Source: Variovorax boronicumulans (GTDB taxonomy: Bacteria; Pseudomonadota; Gammaproteobacteria; Burkholderiales; Burkholderiaceae_C). Taken from it: a stretch of DNA of 64,000 nt. The stretch is from assembly GCF_029892485.1 (NCBI RefSeq), contig NZ_JARXVG010000004.1:62001-126000 (forward strand), read 5' to 3'. A model generated the notes under the pieces. The model was not told the origin of the DNA. It saw nothing but the letters and a program-made list of their open reading frames with translations, and ran no database searches. The position numbers and the translations under genes are program-made. Within the stretch, counting starts at the first letter, position 1. Each line of letters begins with the position of its first letter. Shown piece after piece: positions 56,593 through 64,000 of this stretch.

Positions 56593-56701
56593 GACAGGAC
56601 TCCCTCTGTTTTCAGATCTGGGGTGGAAAAACCAGCGGTCGAGGATACGCGCAAAGGATTACAGGAATCAATCGAACGAATGACCCATGCCGATTTCAAA
56701 A

Positions 56702-57643
56702 CTAGGCCGTTCGACGGATGCGCTCGATCAATCCGTTGAGCGCTTCGATGGAGCCGAAATGGATCGCCAGTTCGCCGCTTTCGCCGCGCTTCGTGCGCTT
56801 CTTGATCCGCACCTCGACCTCGGCGGTGAGCAGGTCGGCCAGCTCTTCTTCCACGCGCTGCAGGTCGCGCGACTTCTCGCCGGCGTTGCCGCGGCGGGAT
56901 GGCGTGAGGGTGAATTCGGCCGCCAGCTTCTTCACCAGCGCCTCGGCTTCGCGCACCGACATCTTCTTGGCGGCGATCTGGTTGGCCGCCGTGATCTGCG
57001 TGCCGCGGTCCAGTGAGAGCAACGCACGGGCGTGGCCCATGTCGATGTCGCCGGCCATCAGCATCAGCTGCGCGGGTTCGGCCAGGTTCAGCAGGCGCAA
57101 CAGATTGCTGGCCGCGCTGCGCGAGCGGCCCACGGCCTGCGCCGCCATTTCGTGAGTGAGCCCAAACTCGGCGACCAGGCGTTGCAGGCCTTGGGCCTCT
57201 TCGAGCGGATTGAGGTCTTCGCGCTGGATGTTCTCGATCAGCGACATGGCCGCCGCGGCCTCGTTGGGCACGTCGCGCACCAGCACCGGCACGCTGTCCA
57301 GGCCCGCGAGCTTGGCGGCACGAAAGCGCCGTTCGCCCGCGATGATTTCGTACTCGGCGTTCTTGGCGGCGGCCGATTCGGCATCGAGCCGGCGCACCAG
57401 GATCGGCTGCATGATGCCCTGCACCTTGATGCTCTCGGCCAGCTCGTAGAGCGCGCCCTCGTCCATGCGCGTGCGCGGCTGGTACACGCCGGCCACCATC
57501 TGGTCGAGCATCAGCGTGGTCGGGTTCGGCGGCGCGCCGCCCTCTTCCGTGCCGGCACCGTTGTGATCGGCGGCAGGCGCGGCCGTCGGGCCGAGCAGCG
57601 CTTCGAGTCCGCGGCCGAGGCCCTTGGGTTTCTTGGTCGCCAT
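56702..57643 (-). CDS. parB: Chromosome partitioning protein ParB
   Basis: A 313-residue ParB CTPase. KGLGRGLEALLG starts the protein, GERRFRAAKLAG (103-114) is the CTP-binding/arginine patch and the HTH is LTHEMAAQAVGRSRSAASNLL. The C-terminal domain dimerises. ATG 57643 shares one base with the hydrolase stop (TGATG). It binds parS; two such sites lie 2.3 and 3.4 kb upstream inside rsmG and mnmG. Confidence 0.95.
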   Translation of the reverse strand: MATKKPKGLGRGLEALLGPTAAPAADHNGAGTEEGGAPPNPTTLMLDQMVAGVYQPRTRMDEGALYELAESIKVQGIMQPILVRRLDAESAAAKNAEYEIIAGERRFRAAKLAGLDSVPVLVRDVPNEAAAAMSLIENIQREDLNPLEEAQGLQRLVAEFGLTHEMAAQAVGRSRSAASNLLRLLNLAEPAQLMLMAGDIDMGHARALLSLDRGTQITAANQIAAKKMSVREAEALVKKLAAEFTLTPSRRGNAGEKSRDLQRVEEELADLLTAEVEVRIKKRTKRGESGELAIHFGSIEALNGLIERIRRTA

Positions 57644-58188
57644 CAGTTCTTGTCTTTCGAAATGTCGTTCAGGAGTTGCCGGCCTTCGGGCCAGTCGCCC
57701 AGGCCGGATTCGGCGTTCAGGTGACCGCCCTTGCCGGCATCGACGAAGCGTGCGCCCCAGTCGCTGGCCAGTTGCTGCGAGCGCGAGGCCTCGCAATACG
57801 GGTCGTCGTTGGCGGCGATGAGCACCGCCGGGAACGGCAGCGGCTGCCGCACGATCGGCGCCCAGCCGGGAATCAGTTGCCGCAGATCGTCGCGCTCCAG
57901 GTCGCCTGGCGCCACCAGCAATGCGCCGCGCACCCTGTGCGTGTTGCGCGAATGCGCGGCCCAGGCGGCGACGAGGATGCAGCCAAGGCTGTGCGCGGCA
58001 AAGGCCACCGGACCGGGAGCCGCCAGCACTTCTTCCTCGAGCCGTGCGGACCAGTCGCCGCGCAGCGGGCGCATCCATTCGTGCTGCTCGACGCGGCGAT
58101 CGCCATGGATCGACTCCCAGAGGGTCTGCCAATGGCCGGGGCCGCTGTTCTGCCAACCCGGCAACAGCAGGATGCGGGAAACTGTCAT
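57643..58188 (-). CDS. RBBP9/YdeN-family serine hydrolase between parA and parB
   Basis: A 181-residue alpha/beta hydrolase. LLPGWQNSGPGHWQ is the family N-terminus, AAHSLGCILV the nucleophile elbow, ANDDPYC the acid region and GKGGHLN the histidine. It lies 42 bp after parA and overlaps parB by one base, so it is inserted in the parAB operon. No link with segregation is known to me. Confidence 0.85.
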   Translation of the reverse strand: MTVSRILLLPGWQNSGPGHWQTLWESIHGDRRVEQHEWMRPLRGDWSARLEEEVLAAPGPVAFAAHSLGCILVAAWAAHSRNTHRVRGALLVAPGDLERDDLRQLIPGWAPIVRQPLPFPAVLIAANDDPYCEASRSQQLASDWGARFVDAGKGGHLNAESGLGDWPEGRQLLNDISKDKN

Positions 58189-58190
58189 TT

Positions 58191-58207
58191 GCTACGAACT
58201 TGATAGC
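58191..58207. repeat. Short GCTA/TAGC dyad
   Basis: GCTACGAACTTGATAGC lies directly before the hydrolase start in the parA-hydrolase gap. It resembles TGCTATCTATTTAATAGCA at 62647-62665; both may belong to a small AT-rich dispersed motif. Confidence 0.35.
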
Positions 58208-58230
58208 GCCGTGCCGATTCGGGGCGGGCG

Positions 58231-59145
58231 TCAGAGGCTTTTTTCGGGGGTGGAGTCGGAGGCGGGCGCGGGCGCGAGCACATCCTCGGGAACGGCCAGG
58301 TCCGGCGCGATGCGCTCGACCGGCGCAATCGGCGGTGCGACGGCGCCGGAAGCGAATGCGCTCGCAGGCGGCAGCTTCTCGACCAGCTCCTGCGCAAAGG
58401 CAACGAATGCCTGGCTGCCCCGGGCGGCCGGATCGAACACCACGCCCGGCAGCCCGTAGCTCGGCGCCTCGGCCAGCCGCACGTTGCGCGGGATCACCGT
58501 ATCGAACACCTTGTCGCCGAAGTGGGACTTGAGCTGCTCGCTCACCTGCTGCTGCAGCGTGATGCGCGGATCGAACATCACGCGCAGCAGGCCGATGATC
58601 TGCAGGTTCTTGTTGAGATTGGCGTGCACCTGCTTGATGGTGTTGACCAGGTCGGTCAGCCCTTCGAGCGCGAAGTACTCGCACTGCATCGGCACGATCA
58701 CGCCATGGGCGGCGCACAGGCCGTTGAGCGTGAGCAGGCTCAGGCTCGGCGGGCAATCGATCAGCACGAAGTCGTATTCGGCACCGACGGCCGCCAATGC
58801 GGTGCGCAGGCGCTTTTCGCGGCGGTCGAGTGCGACCATTTCCACTTCTGCGCCGGCCAGTTCGCGGTTGGCACCCAGCACGTCGTAGCTGCAGCCGCCT
58901 TCGATCAGCTTGTCCGACTTGACGCGCGCCTCGGCCACCGAGGCCGATTCGAGCAGCACGTCGTACACCGTCAACTCCAGCTCGCGCTTGTCGATGCCCG
59001 AACCCATGGTCGCATTGCCTTGGGGATCGAGGTCGATCATCAGCACGCGCTGCCCCACCTTGGCCAAGCCTGCGGCAAGGTTGACGGTGGTGGTGGTCTT
59101 GCCGACGCCGCCCTTTTGGTTGGCAATACAGAAAATCTTGGCCAT
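58231..59145 (-). CDS. parA: Chromosome partitioning ATPase ParA
   Basis: A 304-residue Soj/ParA ATPase with the deviant Walker A KGGVGKTT (11-18), IDLDPQGNAT and the Walker B-type IDCPPSLSLLTLN. The last 50 residues are a Pro/Ala-rich extension beyond the usual ~255-residue core. It drives ParB-parS movement. LysE precedes it by 18 bp and a hydrolase follows before parB. Confidence 0.95.
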   Translation of the reverse strand: MAKIFCIANQKGGVGKTTTTVNLAAGLAKVGQRVLMIDLDPQGNATMGSGIDKRELELTVYDVLLESASVAEARVKSDKLIEGGCSYDVLGANRELAGAEVEMVALDRREKRLRTALAAVGAEYDFVLIDCPPSLSLLTLNGLCAAHGVIVPMQCEYFALEGLTDLVNTIKQVHANLNKNLQIIGLLRVMFDPRITLQQQVSEQLKSHFGDKVFDTVIPRNVRLAEAPSYGLPGVVFDPAARGSQAFVAFAQELVEKLPPASAFASGAVAPPIAPVERIAPDLAVPEDVLAPAPASDSTPEKSL

Positions 59146-59163
59146 GTCAGTTCAGGGGATCGG

Positions 59164-59778
59164 TCAGCGCGAAATCGCGAGCTTGATGCCGAAGGCGATC
59201 AGGAAAACGCCAGCCAGCTTTTCGAGCGTGTCGGAGATGCGACGGTTGGCACGGATGCGCTCGGCGAGAAAGTGCGTGAGCAGCGTCGAGGTCAGGCCGT
59301 AGATGAAGGTCAGCGCAGCGATCGTCACCGCCATCGCACCGAAGGTGATCACCCCTTGATGCCGCGCCGGATCGACGAACAGCGGGAAGAACGCCATATA
59401 GAACACGATGGCCTTCGGGTTCAGCAGGGTGATCGTGAAGGCCTGACGGAAGAAATGCCTCGGCTTGATGTTGAGGATGGGCGCCGAGCCGGGCTTGGCG
59501 AGCAGCATCTTGATGCCGAGCCACGCCAGATACGCCGCACCCAGCCATTGCACCGCCTTGAAAGCCGTCGGGTAAGCAGCCAGAACTGCCGACACACCAG
59601 CCACCGCAGCCCACAACAGGCATTGGTCGCCAGCGATCAGGCCTGCCGTCGCTGCCAGTCCACCGCGGATTCCGCCTTTGCTGGTCGAGGTGATCAGCGC
59701 CAGGTTGCCCGGGCCGGGAATCAGGAGGAACAGGATGATGGCGACGACAAATGCGCCGTAGTCAGCGATGCCAAACAT
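59164..59778 (-). CDS. LysE/RhtB-family amino acid exporter
   Basis: A 204-residue membrane protein with about six hydrophobic segments. FLLIPGPGNLALITSTSKGG is the LysE/RhtB N-terminal signature and LNPKAIVFYMAFFPLFVD the central one. ATG 59778 begins MFGIADYGAF; upstream codons to 59805 are less likely. It lies between rsmG and parA in the same orientation. Confidence 0.87.
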   Translation of the reverse strand: MFGIADYGAFVVAIILFLLIPGPGNLALITSTSKGGIRGGLAATAGLIAGDQCLLWAAVAGVSAVLAAYPTAFKAVQWLGAAYLAWLGIKMLLAKPGSAPILNIKPRHFFRQAFTITLLNPKAIVFYMAFFPLFVDPARHQGVITFGAMAVTIAALTFIYGLTSTLLTHFLAERIRANRRISDTLEKLAGVFLIAFGIKLAISR

Positions 59779-59853
59779 GGAATTTGCCTCGAAGAAGAGA
59801 GCCAAGGAGAGGCGTCGAGTCTAAGCGAGGCCGGCGCGCGGAGGGCCGTTCGG

Positions 59854-59873
59854 CCGCCGGCTTTTGCCGGCGG
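59854..59873 (-). other. Perfect hairpin between rsmG and lysE
   Basis: CCGCCGGC-TTTT-GCCGGCGG forms an 8-bp stem with a 4-base loop. It lies downstream of rsmG on the minus strand but lacks a following U-tract, so it may attenuate transcription or protect a 3' end rather than act as a classic terminator. Confidence 0.5.
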
Positions 59874-59900
59874 TGCCGTATCTTTTACGGGATCAGGCCG

Positions 59901-60545
59901 TCACTGAACCGCTTCTTTGCGCGCCCAGACGATGCAGCGCTCGGCATCGAGGCCCGGGACTGTCAGTTGTTCCACGTGAAACACAGCGACGCCGGAAGGC
60001 AGCGCAGCGAGTTCGGCGGCGGGCATCTTGCCTTTCATGGCGAGCCATACGCCGTCCGCTGCCAGCAAGTGCTTCGAGCCGTTGAAGAAATCCGGCAGCG
60101 AAGCGAAGGCCCGCGAGCTGATGACGTCGTAGCTGCCTTCCAGCAGTTCGACCCGCGCATGCAGCCCGCGGAGGTTGGGCAACTCCAACTCGACTGCCAC
60201 TTGCTGGACAAAGGCCGCCTTCTTGGCAACGGCGTCCAGGCAACTCACGTCGATGTCCGGGCGCATGATCGCGATGATCACACCTGGCAATCCAGCACCC
60301 GAACCCACGTCCAACAGCCTGCCCTGCTCTGGGTACTGACGCTTCAACGGCGAGATGACGGCAAGACTGTCCAGCAGATGGTGCGTCATCACGCCAGCCG
60401 GATCGCGCACCGCGGTGAGGTTGTAGACCTTGTTCCACTTGAGCATCAGCGTGCGGTAGGCCAGCAGTTGCTCGCCTTGGCGGTCGGACAAGCTAACGCC
60501 CAGTGCGGCTGCGCCTTCGCGCAGCGTGTCGATCGGCGCGCTCAT
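59901..60545 (-). CDS. rsmG: 16S rRNA (guanine(527)-N7)-methyltransferase RsmG
   Basis: A 214-residue methyltransferase. [13 protein letters not shown] and [12 protein letters not shown] (77-88, the SAM site) are diagnostic, as is SSRAFASL. It methylates N7 of G527 in 16S rRNA. Its ATG overlaps the mnmG stop (ATGA). A near-consensus parS site at 59968-59983 is embedded near its 3' end, where it encodes the VFHVEQ segment. Confidence 0.95.
   Translation of the reverse strand: MSAPIDTLREGAAALGVSLSDRQGEQLLAYRTLMLKWNKVYNLTAVRDPAGVMTHHLLDSLAVISPLKRQYPEQGRLLDVGSGAGLPGVIIAIMRPDIDVSCLDAVAKKAAFVQQVAVELELPNLRGLHARVELLEGSYDVISSRAFASLPDFFNGSKHLLAADGVWLAMKGKMPAAELAALPSGVAVFHVEQLTVPGLDAERCIVWARKEAVQ
59968..59983. 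promoter_or_regulatory. parS: parS site (one mismatch) inside rsmG
   Basis: TGTTCCACGTGAAACA differs by one base from the bacterial parS consensus TGTTTCACGTGAAACA. ParB spreading from here and from 61052 would load the segregation complex next to parAB. Confidence 0.85.
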
Positions 60546-62500
60546 TCGGCCGACTGCGGCTCGGTGGCAGCTTCCGTCGCGGCGTCTCGGGCGAAGGCTT
60601 TGTGCCCGCCCTTGCGCAGATGGATCATCAAGAGCGAGATGGCTGCGGGCGTCACCCCTGAGATGCGCGAAGCCAGCCCCAAGGTTTCGGGCCGGTGCTT
60701 GTCCAGCTTCTGGCGCACTTCAAAACTCAACGCCTTGACCTGCCCGTAGTCGAAGTCGGCCGGCAGGCGCAGGTTTTCGAAATGGGCGGCGCGTTCTACT
60801 TCGTCGTGCTGACGCTCGATGTAGCCGGAGTACTTGGCCGAGATCTCGATCTGCTCGATCTCGGTTTCGGTCAGAGCGGAGGCCGCACTGTACTTTCCGC
60901 CATCCAGCGACATCAGCGTTTCGTAGTTCACATCGGGCCGGCGCAGCAGGTCGGCCAAGTTGTATTCATGCTCGATCGCCTTGCCCAGAACGCGCTCCGA
61001 CTCGGCCGCCGGCAAGTTGCGCGGATTCACCCAGATCGACTTGAGCCGCTCTGTTTCACGTGAAACAGCATCACGCTTTCGGCTGAAAGCATCCCAGCGC
61101 GCATCGTCGACCAAGCCCAGCTTGCGCCCTGCCTCGGTCAGGCGCATGTCGGCGTTGTCCTCGCGCAGCTGCAGCCGGAACTCGGCGCGGCTGGTAAACA
61201 TGCGGTACGGCTCGGTCACACCCTTGGTGATCAGGTCGTCGACCAGCACGCCCAGGTAGGCTTCGTCGCGGCGCGGCAGCCAGGCATCCTCGCCGCGGCA
61301 TTGCAGCGCGGCGTTGATGCCGGCGAACAAGCCTTGAGCCGCCGCCTCTTCGTAGCCGGTCGTGCCGTTGATCTGTCCGGCAAAGAACAAGCCCTTGACC
61401 GAGCGTGTCTCGAAGCTGCTCCTGAGTTCGCGCGGATCGAAGTAGTCGTACTCGATCGCGTAGCCTGGCCGCAGGATGTGCGCGTTCTCCAGCCCCGGCA
61501 TCGAGCGCACCAGCTGGTATTGAATGTCGAACGGCAGACTGGTCGAGATCCCGTTCGGGTAGTACTCGTTGGTCGTCAGGCCTTCGGGCTCGAGAAAGAT
61601 CTGGTGGCTTTCCTTGTCGGCAAAGCGGTTGATCTTGTCTTCGACGCTCGGGCAATAGCGCGGACCGACGCCGTCGATCTTCCCGGTGAACATCGGGCTG
61701 CGGTCGAAGCCGGAGCGAATGATGTCGTGCGTGCGCGCATTCGTGTGCGTGATCCAGCAAGCCATCTGGCGCGGATGCATGTCGGCGCGGCCCATGAAGC
61801 TGAACACCGGCATCGGCCCTGCCCCGCCGGGCATGCCGTCACCGGGCTGCTCGGTGCACTTTGAAAAGTCGATGCTGCGACCGTCCAGCCGCGGCGGCGT
61901 GCCGGTCTTGAGCCGCCCTTGCGGCAACTTCAGCTCTTTCAAGCGCGCCGACAGGCTGATCGCCGGCGGGTCGCCGGCACGTCCGGCCTGGTAGTTGTCG
62001 AGACCGACATGGATGCGGCCATCAAGGAAAGTGCCCGCAGTCAGCACCACGGTGCGTGCGCGGAAAGCAATGCCCACCTGCGTGACGGCGCCGACCACGC
62101 GATCGCCCTCCACCATCAGGTCGTCGACCGCTTGCTGGAACAGGCTCAGGTTCGGCTGGTTTTCCAGGCGATGGCGGATCGAGGCCTTATACAGCACGCG
62201 GTCGGCCTGGGCGCGGGTCGCGCGCACGGCCGGCCCCTTGCTCGAATTGAGAATCCGGAACTGGATGCCGGCTTCGTCGGTGGCAATCGCCATCGCACCG
62301 CCGAGTGCATCCACCTCTTTCACCAGGTGCCCCTTGCCGATGCCGCCGATCGACGGGTTGCAGCTCATCTGCCCCAGGGTCTCGATGTTGTGGGAGAGCA
62401 GCAGCGTCTTGGCGCCCATGCGCGCGGCGGCGAGCGCGGCTTCGGTGCCGGCATGGCCACCGCCGACGACGATCACATCGAATTCTTCGGGGTACAGCAT
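60542..62500 (-). CDS. mnmG: tRNA uridine-5-carboxymethylaminomethyl modification enzyme MnmG
   Basis: A 652-residue FAD protein (GidA). [16 protein letters not shown] (12-27) is the FAD motif, [14 protein letters not shown] the conserved catalytic-cysteine region and [11 protein letters not shown] the core. With MnmE it installs cmnm5 at U34 of tRNAs. It is followed by rsmG with a 4-base overlap. A perfect parS lies within the coding region (61052-61067), encoding the AVSRETE segment. The upstream gap 62501-62676 holds an AT-rich dyad. Confidence 0.96.
   Translation of the reverse strand: MLYPEEFDVIVVGGGHAGTEAALAAARMGAKTLLLSHNIETLGQMSCNPSIGGIGKGHLVKEVDALGGAMAIATDEAGIQFRILNSSKGPAVRATRAQADRVLYKASIRHRLENQPNLSLFQQAVDDLMVEGDRVVGAVTQVGIAFRARTVVLTAGTFLDGRIHVGLDNYQAGRAGDPPAISLSARLKELKLPQGRLKTGTPPRLDGRSIDFSKCTEQPGDGMPGGAGPMPVFSFMGRADMHPRQMACWITHTNARTHDIIRSGFDRSPMFTGKIDGVGPRYCPSVEDKINRFADKESHQIFLEPEGLTTNEYYPNGISTSLPFDIQYQLVRSMPGLENAHILRPGYAIEYDYFDPRELRSSFETRSVKGLFFAGQINGTTGYEEAAAQGLFAGINAALQCRGEDAWLPRRDEAYLGVLVDDLITKGVTEPYRMFTSRAEFRLQLREDNADMRLTEAGRKLGLVDDARWDAFSRKRDAVSRETERLKSIWVNPRNLPAAESERVLGKAIEHEYNLADLLRRPDVNYETLMSLDGGKYSAASALTETEIEQIEISAKYSGYIERQHDEVERAAHFENLRLPADFDYGQVKALSFEVRQKLDKHRPETLGLASRISGVTPAAISLLMIHLRKGGHKAFARDAATEAATEPQSAE
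61052..61067. promoter_or_regulatory. parS: Perfect parS site inside mnmG
   Basis: TGTTTCACGTGAAACA is an exact 16-bp match to the bacterial parS consensus, embedded in the mnmG reading frame without a stop. Confidence 0.95.
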
Positions 62501-62646
62501 TTGAAAGAGGGGCGCACTACTGAGACGCGTGCGCTGCGCAAAGGGGGCACCGATTTTAATCGGCGATGCCGCTTTGCGCCCGTTGTGTGGGCAAGCTGGA
62601 GGCCGATGCCAAATAGTCCAACAGTGCCCGTGGATGCTGGACGGAA

Positions 62647-62665
62647 TGCTATCTATTTAATAGCA
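62647..62665. repeat. AT-rich dyad upstream of mnmG
   Basis: TGCTATCTATTTAATAGCA has perfect 6-bp arms around a 7-base centre. It lies between the mnmG start and the transglutaminase stop and could mark a promoter or a small dispersed repeat. Confidence 0.4.
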
Positions 62666-62676
62666 AACTATTGTTG

Positions 62677-63564
62677 TCAGGCGGTCGTTTCCGCGAGTTG
62701 CGTCACCGGCACGGGCTTCTCGATGCCAACCAGGGCGCCGCTGGGCGCAGGCGGAGCGGGTGGCGCAACGCTTTCGTCCTGCAGCTCGCGCACCACCAAT
62801 TTCTTGTCCGTCATGCGCACCGCGCCGAAGATCGTGCAGAAGGCCACGTCCTTGGCATCGCGCCCCGTGCCCACGCGCACCAGCCGGTCGACCGGCGCCA
62901 TGCGCGTCGGATCGAACAGCACCCACTGCCCGCCGAGCCAGGCTTCGAACACGGCGTGGAAGTCTTGCGGCGGCTCGTCGAACCACACGTAGCCCACCAC
63001 CAGCCGCGCCGGAATGTTCAGCGCGCGGCAGAAGGTGATGCCCAGGTGCGCGAAGTCGCGGCACACGCCCGCGCGTTCCACGAACACTTCGCGTGCGGTG
63101 GTGGTCGAGTTGGTGCTGCCGGGCTCGTAGGCAATGCTTTCGTGGATCCAGTCGACGATGGCCTGCACACGACCGATGCCCGGCGGCAGTTCGCCGAAGA
63201 GCTGCTGCGCGCAGCGCGACATCAGGTCCGACTCGCAGTAGCGCGTCGGCATCATGTAGTGCAGCACCTCGTCGGGCACTTCGCTGACCGGCACCTCGCG
63301 CAGATCCGCAGGCACATGGACATGCGAGCGCTGCACCGTCGCCTTGTAGCCGATCTTCAGCGGCCCCGGCTTCGCGTCGAAGCGGATGAAGCGATTGCCG
63401 CTGCCCTCGTCGCAGAACACCTGCATCTCGGTCGGCGGCTCGATGGTCAGCGTCTCGTCCACCACGGCCTGCGCACCGGAGCGTGCCGCCTCGATGTTGA
63501 GCAGCATGTGCGCGGGCGCCGTCACTTCGTAGTCGAGTTGCGCGTCGATATGGGAGATGTGCAT
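62677..63564 (-). CDS. Transglutaminase-like cysteine protease family protein
   Basis: A 295-residue protein with the transglutaminase-like triad: Cys168 (RAGVCRDFAH), His203 (DFHAVFEAW) and Asp218 (LFDPTR). An N-terminal beta-rich domain (about 1-110) precedes it, as in bacterial YebA-type proteins. The C-terminus is Pro-rich. It ends the minus-strand group DUF1328-small peptide-transglutaminase. Activity may be protease or amidase. Confidence 0.83.
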   Translation of the reverse strand: MHISHIDAQLDYEVTAPAHMLLNIEAARSGAQAVVDETLTIEPPTEMQVFCDEGSGNRFIRFDAKPGPLKIGYKATVQRSHVHVPADLREVPVSEVPDEVLHYMMPTRYCESDLMSRCAQQLFGELPPGIGRVQAIVDWIHESIAYEPGSTNSTTTAREVFVERAGVCRDFAHLGITFCRALNIPARLVVGYVWFDEPPQDFHAVFEAWLGGQWVLFDPTRMAPVDRLVRVGTGRDAKDVAFCTIFGAVRMTDKKLVVRELQDESVAPPAPPAPSGALVGIEKPVPVTQLAETTA

Positions 63565-63575
63565 GGGGAATTTCT

Positions 63576-63722
63576 TCAGGCCCGTCGTCGCCGCGAGCGG
63601 TGTTCAGGCAATTGCCAGTGCGCCTGCGTCACGAGCAGCACCCGCATCACGCGGTGCGCGGGGCTCTGCAACAGCGTGTCGAGCGACCGCGCCTGCGGCC
63701 ACTTCGTCTTCAGACGCTGCAT
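63576..63722 (-). CDS. Possible 48-residue basic peptide
   Basis: A short frame starting ATG 63722, sharing one base with the stop of the DUF1328 gene (TGATG), and ending 11 bases before the transglutaminase start. It encodes [14 protein letters not shown] and ends in an Arg-rich tail. Coupled position supports translation, but there is no recognised domain and codon evidence is limited. Confidence 0.35.
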   Translation of the reverse strand: MQRLKTKWPQARSLDTLLQSPAHRVMRVLLVTQAHWQLPEHRSRRRRA

Positions 63723-63907
63723 CAGTCCAGCGCCTTCTTCACCGCGCCCACGCCCAGGGCCGCGAGCACCACGAACAGCACAGCCAGCACGAGGAACAGG
63801 CCGAACAGCAGCTTGGCAATACCGGCCGCTCCCGCAGCCACGCCGCCGAAGCCGAGCAAGCCCGCCACCAGGGAAATGACCGCAAAAATGATCGCGTACT
63901 TCAACAT
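63722..63907 (-). CDS. DUF1328 (YtjA) small membrane protein
   Basis: A 61-residue protein with two transmembrane segments starting [20 protein letters not shown], the DUF1328 signature, and ending [18 protein letters not shown] precedes ATG 63907. Relatives are often stress-induced. The remaining bases to 64000 show no gene that I can support. Confidence 0.87.
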   Translation of the reverse strand: MLKYAIIFAVISLVAGLLGFGGVAAGAAGIAKLLFGLFLVLAVLFVVLAALGVGAVKKALD

Positions 63908-64000
63908 CCGAAACTCCTTGCAGCAGGCCTCGCCCACCGTGCGGGGGAGCATAAAAAGGGCCCGTCATCCGCCTGATAGTCACGAGCCCCAAGCGGCCGT

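Noticed and set aside
62501-62676. Replication origin upstream of mnmG
   Set aside because: No DnaA box clusters (TTATCCACA-like) were seen, only one AT-rich dyad; the origin is probably outside the window.

Overview
The window is about 64 kb of GC-rich, gene-dense bacterial chromosome with short intergenic gaps and many ATGA-type start/stop overlaps. Gene families and synteny point to a Variovorax-like member of the Comamonadaceae (Burkholderiales). These include an aerobic box-type benzoate-CoA cluster with its own Liv ABC importer, minCDE, an mnmG-rsmG-(lysE)-parA-parB block with embedded parS sites, many LysR regulators, several branched-chain-amino-acid-type transporters and dispersed GC-rich hairpin repeats. 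The taxonomic placement is inference; no rRNA or tRNA gene was seen.

Layout. (1) 1-8676: the 3' part of a benzoate-CoA (box) operon: partial boxD, benzoate-CoA ligase, an alpha/beta hydrolase and a complete five-gene Liv-type importer. (2) 8680-10697: a LysR regulator divergent from an atypical SDR and a 4-oxalocrotonate tautomerase homologue. (3) 10716-16796: a Crp/Fnr regulator divergent from a BKACE (beta-keto acid cleavage enzyme), an orphan periplasmic binding protein, an L-carnitine-dehydrogenase-like enzyme and, after a 68-bp-armed inverted repeat, a feruloyl-CoA synthase. This looks like a catabolic route for a beta-hydroxy or phenylpropanoid-type acid with no assigned substrate. (4) 16805-20979: LysR divergent from MFS transporter, stand-alone GAF protein and amidohydrolase. 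(5) 20998-22666: PaaX-like regulator and enoyl-CoA hydratase. (6) 22668-27406: MocR regulator divergent from a degradative class II HMG-CoA reductase and a two-gene TctAB-like transporter, probably a mevalonate-use locus.

(7) 27597-34701: ABC exporter, AsmA-like protein, thioesterase, NCS2 permease and the minCDE division-site operon. (8) 34664-43275: a four-domain rhodanese, a fatty-acid desaturase, a 978-residue WG/SEL1-repeat protein, a TetR regulon (37-residue membrane peptide plus hydrolase, with matching operators) and a CysB-type regulator. (9) 43400-45445: small proteins, an RcnB-like protein, a DHFR-like reductase and an HxlR regulator. (10) 45480-51845: a minus-strand operon with a second Liv importer (fused LivHM), an OsmC-family protein and a VOC-family protein. 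(11) 52005-55620: a frameshifted arylesterase, a cobalamin adenosyltransferase, a DinB-like protein and a D-lactate/glycolate-type FAD oxidase. (12) 55699-63907: CsgG-like lipoprotein, parB, hydrolase, parA, lysE, rsmG, mnmG, a transglutaminase-like protein and a DUF1328 membrane protein. The parABS/mnmG context suggests that this end lies near the chromosome origin.

The strongest observations beyond plain annotation are two parS sites inside mnmG and rsmG, a matching operator pair flanking a TetR gene, a dispersed-repeat hairpin read into a LivF N-terminus, a BKACE lacking one usual metal-ligand histidine, an SDR lacking its catalytic tyrosine, and the mevalonate-type locus.
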